Shown here one piece after another: positions 1-12,599 of a DNA stretch of 64,000 nt. Source of the DNA: Nymphaea colorata. Lineage: Eukaryota; Streptophyta; Magnoliopsida; Nymphaeales; Nymphaeaceae. Both the position numbers and the translations under genes were made by a program. The stretch is from positions 9,724,571-9,788,570 of the forward strand of contig NC_045151.1 in assembly GCF_008831285.2 (NCBI RefSeq). The letters are read 5' to 3'. The notes under the pieces were generated by a model, which saw only the letters and a program-made list of their open reading frames with translations, was not told the origin of the DNA and did not search any database. The stretch's first letter is position 1, and each line of letters starts with the position of its first letter.

Positions 1-362
1 AAAAATGTGAAGTCGAAATCATGAATATCAGCCATATTAGAAGCTACTCTCTACAGTGCTGATTAGGCAAGACTAGGGATTCGGTCTAATTTCATAGACA
101 TTGACAAATTAGTAGCTTCCTTTAAGCTGAAACAAGTATTGTAGGATCTCAAACTTGACGTTCGAAGATTCTTTGAAAAGTCAAATTCTAGGTTTTGAAA
201 ATACATATATATACACTCAATCAGCCTGATTTCAAATTTTGAATTGGCTAAACCTTGTAGTTTTGAGCCATCAAGGCTCAATGTTGGAAGCAATCTCCTT
301 TAGATTAGCTTAAGGATGTGACCCTTAACCTAATCTTGAAAGAATAATAGCCATTTTCCTAT

Positions 363-468
<106 letters not shown>

Positions 469-2805
469 TTCGTATATATACGTAAATGTTGCTTTTTGAA
501 TTAAAAAGATTGAGTAAAGGAAAGTACAGAAAATTATGAAAAATATGGATTGAAATGGAAGAAGGTCAGTGGATCATCTCAACCAATTATTCATTATGTA
601 AGGGTGGATCTCATCAATAATAATGAATCTGTCCCTAATAAGCTTTTGAGAAGGGAAAATGCATGCATTGCAACATTTAAATAAAAATTCTCTCATTTGG
701 TGACTAACTCAACCAACCAGAAAAAGAGCAGTGGCAGTGGCATTCTCGGAGCTGCGGCAGAGGTGGAGCCTGCTCAGGAAGAGCTTGCCGGTGCTGAGGT
801 TTTTGTGGGTGGTGATGGGGTAGCTAGCATCCCACGATTCACCAGAAAGCTCGTTGGAGTGATGTGTGGGTTGCTAGAAGAGTGGCTCCTCTCATTGGGA
901 GAGCTTCACCTGTGGGTGGTAGAGATGCTACCGTGGACTGATAGCTATGGCAGTGTTTGGATGGGCAGTGGAATTCAGGCAATGGTCACCGGTTTCAAGT
1001 GGGCCACTTCCCCCACACAAGTAGTTCAGAACAAGAAACGAGACAACATTAATGCAGGAATAAATGAACTTATTAAATAAGAGAGAGAAAGTAGAGGGTG
1101 CCATTTTGACATGGGACAATGTGATGCTGATGTGGTGCCAAGGTGGAAGTTGTGGGGGCTAACTGGGTGCTAGGCTAGAGCCTGCACAAAGAAAGGCCAG
1201 CTTAAGGAGCTAGCACCGCATGGACTGGATGGAGCAGTGCCTTGAGCTAGCAGTTTGGGTCAAACCTCGGGTGGCATGTTGCTATAGTGGCAGGTCCACG
1301 GTGGCCAGCTCAGTCTGAGTCATCCTAGAAGCTGGGCTGATAGCCTAGGGTAGCAAATCAGCCCTCTAAGTGATCAAATGGGGTAAAAAAAAAAAGGATG
1401 AATTTGGATCAGCTGGCATACCCATGCCATGTGGCAATCTCTGGGGTCTGCTATTGGCATCCTTGGGCACTGGCTGGTCCTACATGGAATTGGGCAGGTC
1501 GGGCCCTAGCTATCTATTGGCCAGGTTGCCTTTATGCACCCCAACTTCCCTCCCTAGTTGGCAAAGGGCTCCAAGGTGGAGGGCATTAATAGTTCCACGC
1601 AGAATTTGGGGGTGATGTCTAGTCCACTATGGAGGAGCCAGGAGGTCGACCTCTTGAGCGGCCCCATCTAGGCCAAGCGGCCATATAGGTGAAGGTAAAT
1701 TTCGAAATTCATGAGCACGCACATGCCCAATTAGTGAACTCTAATACGACGTTGCCAAAGATGGAGAGTTAAAACCATGAGAGAAACAAACATTTGTTTT
1801 CAATCAATGCTTAAATTGAAAGGGGTTGTATGGGATTCTAAATGTAAGTGAACATGAATAAATCACTCTCAATTCTAAGTCCTAATGCACACAACACTAT
1901 TAAATGGTTCTGAACCAAACTACTCTACTTAGAGGTTTGCATGAATCTATAGCAACTATTTGGATTGACATCTCGCATAGTGTTCAAAATCAACTGTGAT
2001 ATTTTTTGCATATATGTACATTTATGCATTTGGATCTTGGTTTGGGATATGGTTCTGAGATTCAAATCATGATATCTATAGAAGATTCTAGATGATAGGT
2101 ATGGGCATGGATTTAAGATTCAGATCAAGATCTAAATCCATAGAAAGTTTCTACAAAATGAATCTTAAGAGATTTGGATTAGAATTCTAGACAATAGTTC
2201 GTAGATCTAAAAATGTTGATGTAAACATTGTAATTGATGCTTGAAATACCATAACGTCAAATATATCTAGCATATAGACTAAGTACAAAATGACATTATT
2301 GCAGAGGAAATTGTTGTTTTACCCTTGGCCGTGGGTAAGAGATTTGAAATGAAATGACTTTTTACCCTTGGGTGAAGATTTGGACCATCTATTATGTGTT
2401 TGAAATGATTTCAAGTCGGAGCTTTGATGATTTAATAATGACAAACTTGATGACGTTAAGTATATATGACATATAATCTTAGGTTCATGTAGAAAATATG
2501 GATTAGAAAAAAATTGATTGGTTTACTCCTTGTGTAGATTTTGAACTCAAATAAGCATAAATCATGTATTTGACTTTGCTGAAAGCTCTAGGAATCAAAG
2601 AAAGCCGTAAACTAATGTACCTGAGACTTATGTCCTATGTTTGTGTAGAATAATATGGCTTAAAATAAAATGACTGTTGTGTCCCTATGTGTATTCTGAA
2701 GCTCCGGGTGAGTTTGGCAAATCTGATTACACCAGCCTATATCCCTATTTCTAGATTGACTTTAGTTAAAATATTACTAAAAAAACCATCCAACATTCTT
2801 CTAAA
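469..2805. other. non-coding stretch, no gene recognised
   Basis: No recognisable domain was found on either strand. The part from about 700 to 1680 is GC-richer than its surroundings and has open frames of 127 and 81 codons, but their translations show no family motif and look like chance frames. From about 1700 the sequence is ordinary AT-rich intergenic DNA. Confidence 0.5.
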
Positions 2806-3184
2806 AATCAAATTTTCTAAAATTTACAGGCTGTGAATGTCATATATATTAAGAGAAACATAGAAGGTTTTCAAAAATTAGGTTATGATCGTCATCTTCA
2901 CTAGTTGAGTTGCGAGCCTTAGATCAGCCATTTACTGGTAAGGATATGTTGAAAGATCAGAAAGTTTTGTTCTGATTTAACTGAATTCAGCTTGATAGAT
3001 GTTTACAGAGTGTAGCAAGTATTATGAATGAGTTCCAGACCTTCAATACTGAATTGAACTCAAATTGGGTATGAATAAACTCAAACCCAAAAACTAAGAA
3101 AAGATAGATTCATACATGATAAATACGATTTTGGCTCAATTATAGCTCACTCTGATAGGTTGATGTCAAATTCAGCTTAAATCC

Positions 3185-3215
<31 letters not shown>

Positions 3216-3955
3216 AAGAAAATGAGCTTAAATCAAATTTTCTAAAATTTACAGGCTGTGAATGTCATATATATTAAGAGAAACATAGAAGGTTTTCAAA
3301 AATTAGGTTATGATCGTCATCTTCACTAGTTGAGTTGCGAGCCTTAGATCAGCCATTTACTGGTGAGGATATGTTGAAAGATCAGAAAGTTTTGCTCTGA
3401 GTTAACTGAATTAAGCTTGATAGATGTTTACAGAGTGTAGCAAGTATTATGAATGAGTTCCAGACCTTCAATACTGAATTGAACTCAAATTGGGTATGAA
3501 TAAACTCAAACCCAAAAACTAAGAAAAGATAGATTCATACATGATAAATACGATTTTGGCTCAATTATAGCTCACTCTGATAGGTTGATGTCAAATTCAG
3601 CTTAAATCCAAAAAAAAGAGAGAGAGAGAGAGAGAGAAAGAAAATGAGCTTTAGGACCTTCCAAACTAATATGAACTCAGATGGCTTCATAAATGAACTC
3701 ATATGAAACTAAAAGAAGATAGATTCATACATGATAGACATGATCCTAGCTCGGTTTCAGCTCACTCCACTAGGTTGAGCTCAAACGCCTTAAAAACAAA
3801 AAAGAGAGTGAAGTTCGGACCTTTGGAACAAAATTGAACTCAAACCAAGATGAATAAACTCAAACCAAACTAAGGGAGGATAAATTTATAAATCATAAAT
3901 ATGATTCTAGTTTGGTTTGAGCTAACTCAACTCGGTTGCACTATAACTTAATTCA
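2806..3955. repeat. 425-bp tandem duplication plus degenerate shorter units
   Basis: Sequence 2806-3230 is repeated almost perfectly at 3231-3652, a period of 425 bp; each copy ends in a (GA)n tract. Inside each copy is a roughly 165-bp unit (about 3025-3195 and 3450-3615) running from a GAGTTCCAGACCTTC-like block to the GA tract. Two diverged versions of this shorter unit follow at about 3650-3800 and 3805-3955. The order of divergence suggests old 165-bp units and one recent 425-bp duplication. There is no coding potential. Confidence 0.92.
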
Positions 3956-5639
3956 AACAATCCTTAATAGGTGAGAGAGTGGGTAGTGGAAATCTGTGAA
4001 TATCTTTGAAACTAAAATGTGAGCTTGGTAACTCAAAGTAAGTAAAATAATAATTTTTTTCCACTAAAACAAACCTATCCTGAATTTGGTTAGACTTAAT
4101 GATATATAGTCGAGCTAAAAAATGTAGTTCTCGGTTCTGGTGAGCTGACTTATAGGGAAAGCTGACTTAAACTGGTAAAAATGGTTGGTGAGATGACTTT
4201 AACTACTCTTAGAGACTTGTAGAGCTAAGAATTACCCGATTTATGTTTGTTTTAAATCATTACTAAGATTTCTAAGATTTTCTTACATTAGGGACAAAAT
4301 GGTCATTTGACATGGTTGCGACAACTTAGGTGATCCTAGACTAGGTATTAGATATCTAAATACGGTAAGTTTGACCCTGGTTTTCTATGGTTGGCTCCTA
4401 CATTTGAAATCATCTTTTAAAAGCTCAGTTCAAAACCTCCATGTATGAGGTAAAATGGTCATTTGGTCATGGTGCAAATTTTTTAGAGTTAAAAAGACCT
4501 TTTGGGGTGCTTTTGAGGTTCAATTTTTGGGCGTGCCAAATTTCATTAAAAGGTTACTCAATTTGCCTTTGGAAAATCACATTTTCTGAAATTGACTGAA
4601 TTGTATTTGAACATGTAAATGGAAATGGTAAGGGTATAATGGGAAACAGAGATTTTGAGCTTGTGTAGGAGCAGTAAGCACACTGGTACTCTCATTAAGT
4701 GACATTTTAATCAATCTGTGTGCTCAAATTGAAAATTGCTATTCCATATCTCTCAAAAATCAGTTCAAAAGTTACTATGACAATGTCTAGATATGAACAC
4801 TCCATGAGTGATGGAAAATCTACAATGTGTGCTCAATCTGAAACAGAATTACTGAATTGAAAGCAAGAATAGTCAGTTCATGCACTTAAAAATCTGATTG
4901 TAACTAAATTTGGTCTAACTCACTCGAATCAGTGGAAAATGATGATCATACATGAGGAAATGGGAAAACAATGTGTCATTTCTTAAAATGATTGTCCTAA
5001 CACTAGAATTGAGACTTCAAAAATGGAAATGGAGCTGGAGATAATATGCTTATGCTGAGGAGATCTTATTGTGGGTCTAGTCAAGTGTGCATGTGTTTCG
5101 ATGACAAGAAATGATTGAAAAATGAGGGAAATTACCTATTTCTAGATCATTTCTGACCAAATGTAAGCTAATAAACTTGTTTGGGTGTTTCCATTGACTT
5201 ATACAAATGGAAATAACCCCAATTGCTTAGTAATACAATCCTCAGGACTTCCAAAGTTATTTGCAAAGGCCGAGAAAATGGATAAAATGACTTGATCGGG
5301 AGCAAAATGTTCATTTCCTATGTGATGATGACTTGAGTGATATGGATACTGGAGTTAGATACCTATGATGTATGATTTGCTTTGGTGTAGTTCATGGCCC
5401 TTATATTTGAAATTCTTTTGGAGGTATCAGTTAAATATCCCATTTAAGAAGGGTAAAATAGTCATTTTTAACCAACTCTTAGCACAGTTTGGTTCATGCT
5501 ATAGAAAGGCTATAAACTAGGACAATTGGCATAACTAAAGGCCTAATTAGACAACACCCAGAGAACCTATAGTAGGTTCATTTGGGGTGATTCAACAGAT
5601 GGGAGGCATGATCATGCAGTGAGGTGGTTCTCCCTGTGC
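3956..5639. other. AT-rich non-coding stretch
   Basis: No open frame of useful length and no recognised repeat boundary was seen. It may be the decayed upstream body of the LINE that follows, but no reverse-transcriptase motif can be read in it. Confidence 0.5.
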
Positions 5640-6430
5640 TTACCTTTAGAGGAGGATGGGACTGGTTTGAAAGATTTGAGTAGCCTTAATAATGCTTGGA
5701 TGATCTAGTTGACACTTAAGGCCAAGTTAATGGACTCCTTATGGTGCTACTTGTGTTGACAGAAGTATTTGTGCAACCATAGCCTTTGGTTGCAGGTCTC
5801 ATGTGGGGATGGGAAGAAATTTCTCATCTTGTCTCTTAGAAAGTGATTAACATCTGATGAGAAGAGTGCGGTTGGGGTCTGCTGTGCTACTTTTTTCAAT
5901 GTTTGGAACCTCCAACATCTGTGAACTATAAGCAGAAGCTGGTGGGGGTGATTCCTTTAGCCATGAGGAGTGTTGGTTTGTTAATAAATATGTTATGGTC
6001 TGATTCTGTTGTGAGTAGTCTGAAACTCTGAATTGAGTGTACATATATGAGCGCATTAAAGTGAAGATTGTGAGGCTTGTGAAGGGAGCCATAGTATATA
6101 GAAATGACTCAATGGAGTGCACAAAGTGGACATCATATATTGCTCTGAAAGGCAGGACTCTCACCCAAGATTGCATAGAAAATTTTGGAGTCCCCCTTGC
6201 CAATCGGTGTCCTCTTTGTGAGAAGGAAGAGGAAGTGATATCCATGTGTTCATTCATTGGTCTTTGAAATGATCCATCAGGAAAGTCATCGGTTGCAAGT
6301 TTAATGTAATGGTGAAATTCGAACAGTCTATGATAGTCCTTATGAGTCCTGGTGTTGGGGCATTAAATTTAGCTAGAAGGGGATGGTGTTTATGCTTTCC
6401 AAAGGTTATCTGGAAGCTCTGACTATAAAG
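5640..6430 (+). mobile_element. decayed LINE (non-LTR retrotransposon) 3' part
   Basis: With frameshifts and stops, three landmarks appear in LINE order. At about 5655-5820 a translation contains GLKDLSSLNNAW, SLW, KYL and SLWLQVSCGDGKKF, typical of the region just after the LINE reverse transcriptase. At about 6037-6267 comes a zf-RVT-like segment (WTSYIALKGRTLTQD, then RCPLCEKEEEV). At about 6395-6430 comes VIWKL-L-RNKRV, matching the W-x-IWKERN motif that ends plant LINE ORF2. At least three stops interrupt the frame, so the element is dead. No poly(A) tail or target duplication was identified. Confidence 0.65.
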
Positions 6431-7157
6431 GAATAAAAGAGTCCAAGATGGGGATGTGGTGCAGATATATGTTCAATGCAAACCTTTGCGGGAACATTGT
6501 TAAACAATTGATGATAAATGTGTGTTGGGGGTTGGCGAGTAAGTAGGAGATTTTGGCTTGGAGTTTGATCATACACTCTGCCAGCAGATGGATTAGAGAC
6601 TCTCATAAGGTAGGGTACTGGGTGAAAAGCGTGGATGCGGGGTTTTTGATTCTGGAGTTTGTTATGTCCCACTCAGACTATGTTAGGGTGCCAAGGAGAT
6701 CTAAGTTGGAATTCTTTGTAGCCTACCAAGATTTAATGGGGTGGTTGGCATTTCAGTGGCTCCCATAGGCTGGAGGAGCGCATGGTTTCACTGCATGTAA
6801 GAGGTTGATTAAGTGCCTCATGGATCTGGGGATCATGTTCTTTCAAGGAAGATTTTTGTTCTGGTGCATTGCAATCCTGCGTTTGAGGTAGTGAAAATCT
6901 CGCATCGCTGCATTGATTTGCATTCTTCTGTTGAATGGTCGACTCCTTAAAGGTGTCCATGTTGGTTATTTTTCTGTACATTCTTTTAATTTTGTTGAAC
7001 AAATTGAGAGACTGCTCCTCCCAGCCGTTTATTTAGCAAAGCAACTTTGAGCTCATATTTGAATCTGGGTTCCATTTGATAGCTTCAGATCTAAGGATCC
7101 GGAGTTGATTTTCAATACTTGGATCTTAGATCCAAGGATTTGAAAACCACGGTTTCT
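6431..7157. other. non-coding, possible LINE 3' tail and short palindromic repeat
   Basis: No gene is recognised. At about 7105-7130 there is a near-perfect palindrome (CTTGGATCT / AGATCCAAG, one-base loop) within GATCC-rich text resembling the subterminal regions of plant MITEs. Its relation to the hAT-like element that follows is unclear. Confidence 0.4.
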
Positions 7158-8143
7158 AGTATGGGTGAACATGAGCTGAGTCGAGCCCAAGCTTGGTCAC
7201 CTCAAACTCCGCTCGCCTTCTATATTGCATAACTCGAGCTCGAACCAAATTATATAATGTCAACTCGAGCTCGGCTCAATCAAGCGTGTCAGAGCTCGAG
7301 CTCATTTAACTAGTATATAAGCATGTCGTTTATATGCTATGGCAAAATATGGCAGCGATAATGCTGCTGCTATGGAAGTGGTGAAGTAGAGTATATGCAG
7401 AAAAAGAGAAATCATTTCAAGGAACTCTCGCTCATGCTCAGCGCTGAATGAAGGTTTCAGATCGCTTGCTGGAACTTTCATGAACCTGGAAGCCCTCGCT
7501 CCAGCGCCACCCTTTGCTGAGCGAGGGTTTCTGATTAATTTGAAACCCCTTGCTGTGTGAGGTTTTCAGATTGATTTGATACCCTTTGCTTTGCTGAGCG
7601 AGGTCTTCATCCCTCACTCACTGCGAATGAGGGTGTTTTGAAACCCTCGCTTGTTGGAGCAAGGTTTTGAAGAAAGAAACCCTTGCTCCAGTGAACGAGT
7701 GTTTTAGATTCCAAAGCTCCAGTTTGTAGGAGCAAGGGTTTTGAAGAAACCCTCGCTCCAATGAGCGACCCTCAACTTAGAGTTAGAGAGAGAGAGAGAG
7801 AGAGAGGCATACCTTGACAGGCTTTGCAGCAGCAAATGAGAAGGGAAACGGTGGTATTGGGCATTTGGATGAGATGCTTTTCATTTGGATGAAGAAGCAA
7901 GAGAAGAGAAAGAACCACAGGATGGCATGAAACATGAAATGGAAAAAAACAAAATAACTACTACTTTTGCTTGAGGCGAGTCGAGCTTAAAACATTCGTG
8001 TTCAATGAATTCGAACTTGGCTCGACTAAAAAAAGAGTTGAAAAATGAGCTCGACTTTGGCTCGTTTATTAAAATAGTTGGCTCAAACTCGATTTTGAGT
8101 CGAGGTTTAATGAGCCGTGCTCAGCTTGTTGTTCACCCTCTAT
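7158..8143. mobile_element. hAT-like non-autonomous DNA transposon
   Basis: The left end reads ATGGGTGAACATGAGCTGAG. The reverse complement of the right end reads AGAGGGTGAACAACAAGCTGAG, so the two form an imperfect terminal inverted repeat. Subterminal zones at both ends are packed with CTCGAGCTCG- and GGCTCG-like motifs, as in many plant hAT derivatives. The interior has no transposase; it holds a multi-hairpin repeat (7425-7775) and a (GA)n tract (about 7786-7806). Flanking TTTGAAAA on the left and TTTGGTAA on the right could be a decayed 8-bp target duplication (6 of 8 match), but this is weak. Confidence 0.55.
7425..7775. repeat. multi-hairpin array of AACCCTCGCT / AGCGAGGGTT units
   Basis: Roughly six imperfect alternating copies of GAAACCCTCGCT and its complement AGCGAGGGTTTC are separated by short spacers such as CCAGTGA, so neighbouring copies can fold into hairpins. 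GC content is higher than in the surrounding element. No open frame is conserved across the units. Confidence 0.7.
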
Positions 8144-11100
8144 AACCGTGTTTGGTAATGCAAAGCTTGCATCCTTGCCCTCTCTCTCTATCTCTCGGCC
8201 CTGACCATGGCAGTGTCTTTTTTTTTTCCCATCTCCTCGTCATCGTAAGCAAAGGGCGTCTTCTATGGCTGAGCTCTCTCTTTCCAGTGGTGGTGGCTGT
8301 TTTTTTTTTTTTTTACTGATCTCCTCTTCATCATCACAGACGAAGGGCATCTTTCATGGGTGAGTTCTCTATTTTCATGTGTCTGCTTTTGTACTCGGAG
8401 ATGGTCAGGCAAGTCATCTCCCTCCCTCCCTCTCCTTCTCTCTCTGTCTGTTTGAAATCATCAACAGTGCCGATGGTTTTTATTTCTCTTTCTTGAAATC
8501 CTCAGGATCATCAAAAGTGTTGAAGTTCCCTGCACTTAGGAGTGTTAAAGGTAGTGTCTAAAGAGGGCTTGGAGCTCTCATCTCCATCAACTGAGCTTCA
8601 ACATCTCTCTCTTTCTCTCTCTCAAAAAGCTATTTCTGAAACCATTGCATTGCCAACAGTTTATTTTCGTAGTGTTCTTTGGTGGAGAGATAGGGCCATG
8701 AACAGCCGATAGTTTCAATTGCTTTTTCATAGATTTTGAGAATCATATCTTCTAGTTGGTTTTAGGTGGGGAGAAAGGGCCATGGTAGGAGATAGGTCGA
8801 TACTGTGAGATCAGCACAAGTGATCAGATGGGGGTGGCTCAATTTCTAATCCATGGATTTCACTCCACACAGATTTGAAATTTGTGGATTAGAGATCCAC
8901 GGTTTGTTTTATTCGTGGGTCTTCTGAGTATATCCAACCTTGGCCGAATCTCGTCTCAATCATCATTTGTCAGGCTGAGAGCTATGAAACAAGTCCGCGG
9001 TAGTTCAAAACTATCCAAAATCACCTACTCCATTGACAAGGATAGCTTTAGTAGCTGCTTTATCTGCCTGAAGTCGTGTGGACCAGAAATTAATTAACAA
9101 ATAAGAAGCAAGACCTTCTGACCCAACAGACCAATGAGACTATCCAATCCAACGGCTTTGGGACGCTCATGCTGGACGCCTGACTTAACTAGAGCTCGAG
9201 TCGAGCAGTAGCTCATGCAGGAAAGTTTGACACCTCTCATGCTTGACTCTGATCCAGAAGTTCTTGCGAAGAGAAGAAAATGCTGCCCTCTGTCTTTGAC
9301 CGCTTTGCGAAACAGAAATCCCCTCTAACGTGTCCAGGCCTTCCATGAAGACTTGACTTGAATCTATGTCTTCAAACCCTTTGTTTCGGAAGCCAAGCAT
9401 TGGGAACCCCAATTTTGATCTTCGGAGAATGGGAGCTGTGGGGAGGGTCCAATTCATTGTCTGTTGTTTCAAGCTCTTCATCGAAATTTCCGTCGATACA
9501 TCTTTCTCTGCCAAAAGGACCTTTCTTTGACACAGGTCTCCAGTTGAGCACGTGGAATCCACTCACCATCTTTTTCCATTCGTGAAAGAGACCTGAAAAC
9601 TGTTCGATCATTTTCGCTTGGTCCACTTGTAGCCTTGTAGCATTGGAAAAGACTGGGTAAACTAGTGCTCCTTCGACCAGATCTAGGGCTGGATACAAAA
9701 AATTGTATGTCATTAGTACTTTTGAATAGACAAAACAAAATAGCAATTCTTTAGGAATTCGGGCAGGCGCACGTGATCCTTGAGTCTGTGGTTACCTCCA
9801 GACGAAGGGGCTTGAGTTCCAGAAGTCTCATGTTCTATCTTTTTCTTTTGGCAAGGTGGTGCGTGCTATCTTCTCGGGAAGCGGCTAGGCAATAGCTATA
9901 GGAAAGCCGGTCATCCAAGCTGCAAGGGAGGGATGATTTGATAGGCCCTTCCGCCAGTTCTCCGTACCATCTTCTTCTACATATACCGCATTTGAAGCAC
10001 CTAAAGACTCCGAGATCCAAAATAATCAAACACGGCCTAAGGTTTCTCTTGTGGATCTAATTTGAACTAAATTCTTTCTATTTTGAACAAAGTTTTGACT
10101 ATGAAAATGTGACGCAATTCATGATTCATGGTAATTGGCTTCCGCACCTTTTTATAGTAATAACACAAACTTATTTGTGGATTCTTTGTTGGGGTCTTCT
10201 TTTTTCTTATGATTTCAAACTAATATAATCTTATTGCAATTTATCTAAGGACTGTGCTTTTTAATTTAAACGGCAAAATGAAGGCATGAAGTAAAATTCC
10301 TATTTTGAAAAGTGAAATGTTAGCTGAAGTCATAAAAGTAATTTTGTGATAAGAGGATCGTATTAAAACAAAGAAATCAGCTTGGCTCCTCATATTAGTA
10401 GATGATGGATTGAAATCCGTATTTGATAGTTTTTACGAAAAGCATGTTATTTAAAAAAATATGATGTGGCCCACTTTTAAAATTATAGAAATGGTAGGCT
10501 TGGAAATGAAATTTTTTTGGAATTTATTTAAAGCACCAAAAACGTTTTATCTTTGAAAATGCTTTGCTTTAGTTTTTTGTCAAATGCAATAAATGAACAT
10601 GTTTGACACATAATTACCGACAAACATTTGATCCAGAGAATATCTTTTAATAAATAGGCAATGGCAAAATCATTTAGGAGAAATTAAATGGTGTTTTCCA
10701 AATTCTCCTGTCTTTTTACAGAATGTGATGGTGTTGGCATACTTAACACATTTTTTTTCACTTTGAATCAATTCATTGTTTTATAAATAAAATTACGAAT
10801 CATTTTAATTCCATATTTTTAATTTTCCTTTTTTTGATGATCCACTAAGTTATTATATCGTTGATTTTCTTTGTTATACATTGAAATGTTTAAAATTTAA
10901 AACTATGTAAAATACATTTTTTAAAATGTATATTTCTATCACTTGACATGATAAATTTAGGTCGAGGAATGTGGGTCAGTGTTATTAATTATTAATATCG
11001 TTCTGCATCAGCCGTCGGCCATCTTGCCAATGCGATGCAAGGCTAATAATTATCATGTTTCTTCTTTTTGTCATATTTAAAATCAATGTAATTAGTTTGA

Positions 11101-11487
11101 ATTATTCTTTAATTCAAGAATTTTAAAAATAAGGTGACAGACTGATACGTCCCATGTATTCAAAGGAACACCATCCGTGGAAAACAATTGGATATTTCAA
11201 CACATGGAGCATAGGTATGGTTACCTGTATCTACCTCTAGCTACCCATTTATATATGGATTTGGCATTTACTGGTGAAGTCAAAGTAACAATGAACCCAA
11301 TAAATTGCGAGCATTATATCTGGCCTTGGGGGAGAATAACAGTTATAGAAATCCTGCTCTGGCCAATACTGACAAAAGCACTAAGCTAAAATTTACCAAA
11401 TGGCCTATACAGATGTCATTGATAATTTCCATATTGCACTTTCCATCCTTCAAGGCTACAGCAAAAGAAGAATGAAGGCATTCTTAC
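8144..11487. other. no gene recognised
   Basis: The stretch 8160-8640 is rich in CT runs and poly-T. At 8850-8905 there is a short inverted repeat (ATCCATGGATT ... GGATTAGAGATCCACGG) of MITE type. Minus-strand open frames at 9185-9746 (124-125 codons) show no family motif; they overlap each other in different frames and I do not call them. From 10030 to 11100 the DNA is very AT-rich. A minus-strand CxxYW-like segment near 11330-11390 could be a remnant of the last exon of the JMJ pseudogene, but the match is too short to call. Confidence 0.4.
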
Positions 11488-11673
11488 CTCAATAATTTGC
11501 AAGGAAGAAAATCCAAACATCTTAAGCCCATCAAGACTTCCTGGGAGTTGCAATGGTGGCTGGTTCTGCACTTCGAGGCCTTGTAACTTTTCTATTTCTA
11601 CATTAAGCCTCTGACACACCAAGTCCCAGAACTTTCTAGGAGAAGCATGCATAAAGAGTTCAGTTGGATTGTC
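11488..11673 (-). pseudogene. JMJ pseudogene exon: FYRC domain, second part
   Basis: The exon is bounded by an intact acceptor (GTGTAG) and an intact donor (GAG|GTAAG). It reads DNPTELFMHASPRKFWDLVC, then a QRLNVEIEKLQ segment and PPGSLDG...LKMFGFSS, which matches the conserved end of FYRC in JMJ16/18 proteins (PPLQPPGSLDGLEMFGFSS). The frame is fully open, so selection on this part ended late or the mutations simply missed it. Confidence 0.88.
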
Positions 11674-12164
11674 CTACACTGTAACCTGTCGTATTACATT
11701 TACAAGTATATAAATTTCAAGAACGACCACCAATAGTAATCCAAATAATGTTTACCTAAATAGGGTTATGGCAGTCAAAATGTAGGACATGGAACTTGAG
11801 AAAGGAAGGAAAATCTTGATGAAAATCAGAGGCCTAATTAATCATACAAATACATTCAGATTCAAGCTTCCATTGGTCTAGCCAAAAAAGAGCCGGTTCT
11901 ATCCAAACTTGGTAAAATTAATGAAGGGATAAGGTTTACCTAGCAAAATTATTTATACTATGCATCCATTAAAGTTTGAATCAGGGGCAGTTGGACACTT
12001 TTAGTGTGTTTTTTCACCAATTTAAAGAGCTGCTACTTTGAATAGTTACTCCCAATTCCAAACCTGAATACAGATTCCATTACTTGGATGAGTCTGTGAA
12101 CATGTCAAGCATTGTAACTAAGCTGGTATATGGTGCTCTCATTCTGAACATAGAAAAAGTGGTT

Positions 12165-12283
12165 CCCATAGATAACTCCATTAAAGATGAGCCCAAGCAG
12201 TCCAACATCAAATAATTTCGAGGTATAGCTACAAATTTGTGTTGGATCAAGTATATCAAAGAACATGACACGACTCTTATATC
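12165..12283 (-). pseudogene. JMJ pseudogene exon: FYRC domain, first part
   Basis: After an intact acceptor (TTCTGTAG) the exon reads GYKSRVMFFDILDPTQICSY followed by a FDVGLLGLIF segment, which is the start of FYRC (family: RVxxFSVLDPTxxCxYxSEIxDxGLLGPLF). The phase fits the preceding exon exactly. The expected donor near 12165 reads GGGAACC rather than GT, so this splice site is probably lost. The exact end is inferred. Confidence 0.82.
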
Positions 12284-12383
12284 CTACAGAAAGTTGGCAA
12301 CAGTGACCCTTTATCATTAACATATATTAACTCAAAATGTGAACCAAGGACATCAAAGGAGCACAAGAAAAACATAAGCATAC

Positions 12384-12546
12384 CTTTAGGAAATATGGCT
12401 TCCCTACTGCACCATAGCTTTCGAGGAACAATAGAGCCAATTTCTATTGGCACAGGTTCATGCAATGTATTCTTCAATATGAAAGGTACAGGTATCCGAT
12501 CCAGAGGCTGGACACATAGCCACAGTTTAATTGGATTTGTTTTCAT
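12384..12546 (-). pseudogene. JMJ pseudogene exon: FYRN domain
   Basis: The translation ends IEIGSIVPRKLWCSREAIFPKG, the core of the FYRN domain in plant JMJ14/16/18 proteins (family pattern G-x-V-x-x-x-KLWC-x-x-x-AIFPKG). The donor after the first base of the Gly codon is a clean G|GTATG, and it joins in frame to the next exon. FYRN and FYRC together bind NAC-type partners in the Arabidopsis homologue JMJ14. Confidence 0.88.
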
Positions 12547-12599
12547 TCATTATAGTACATGTGCATGAAGTAGTTTCTTTGATATGCACTTTATCTGAT

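Noticed and set aside
697-1080. 127-codon plus-strand open frame
   Set aside because: No motif, odd composition and no splice context; most likely chance in a GC-richer patch.
9185-9746. Overlapping 125-, 124- and 86-codon minus-strand frames
   Set aside because: They overlap in different frames, show no family motif and have no paralogue in the window.
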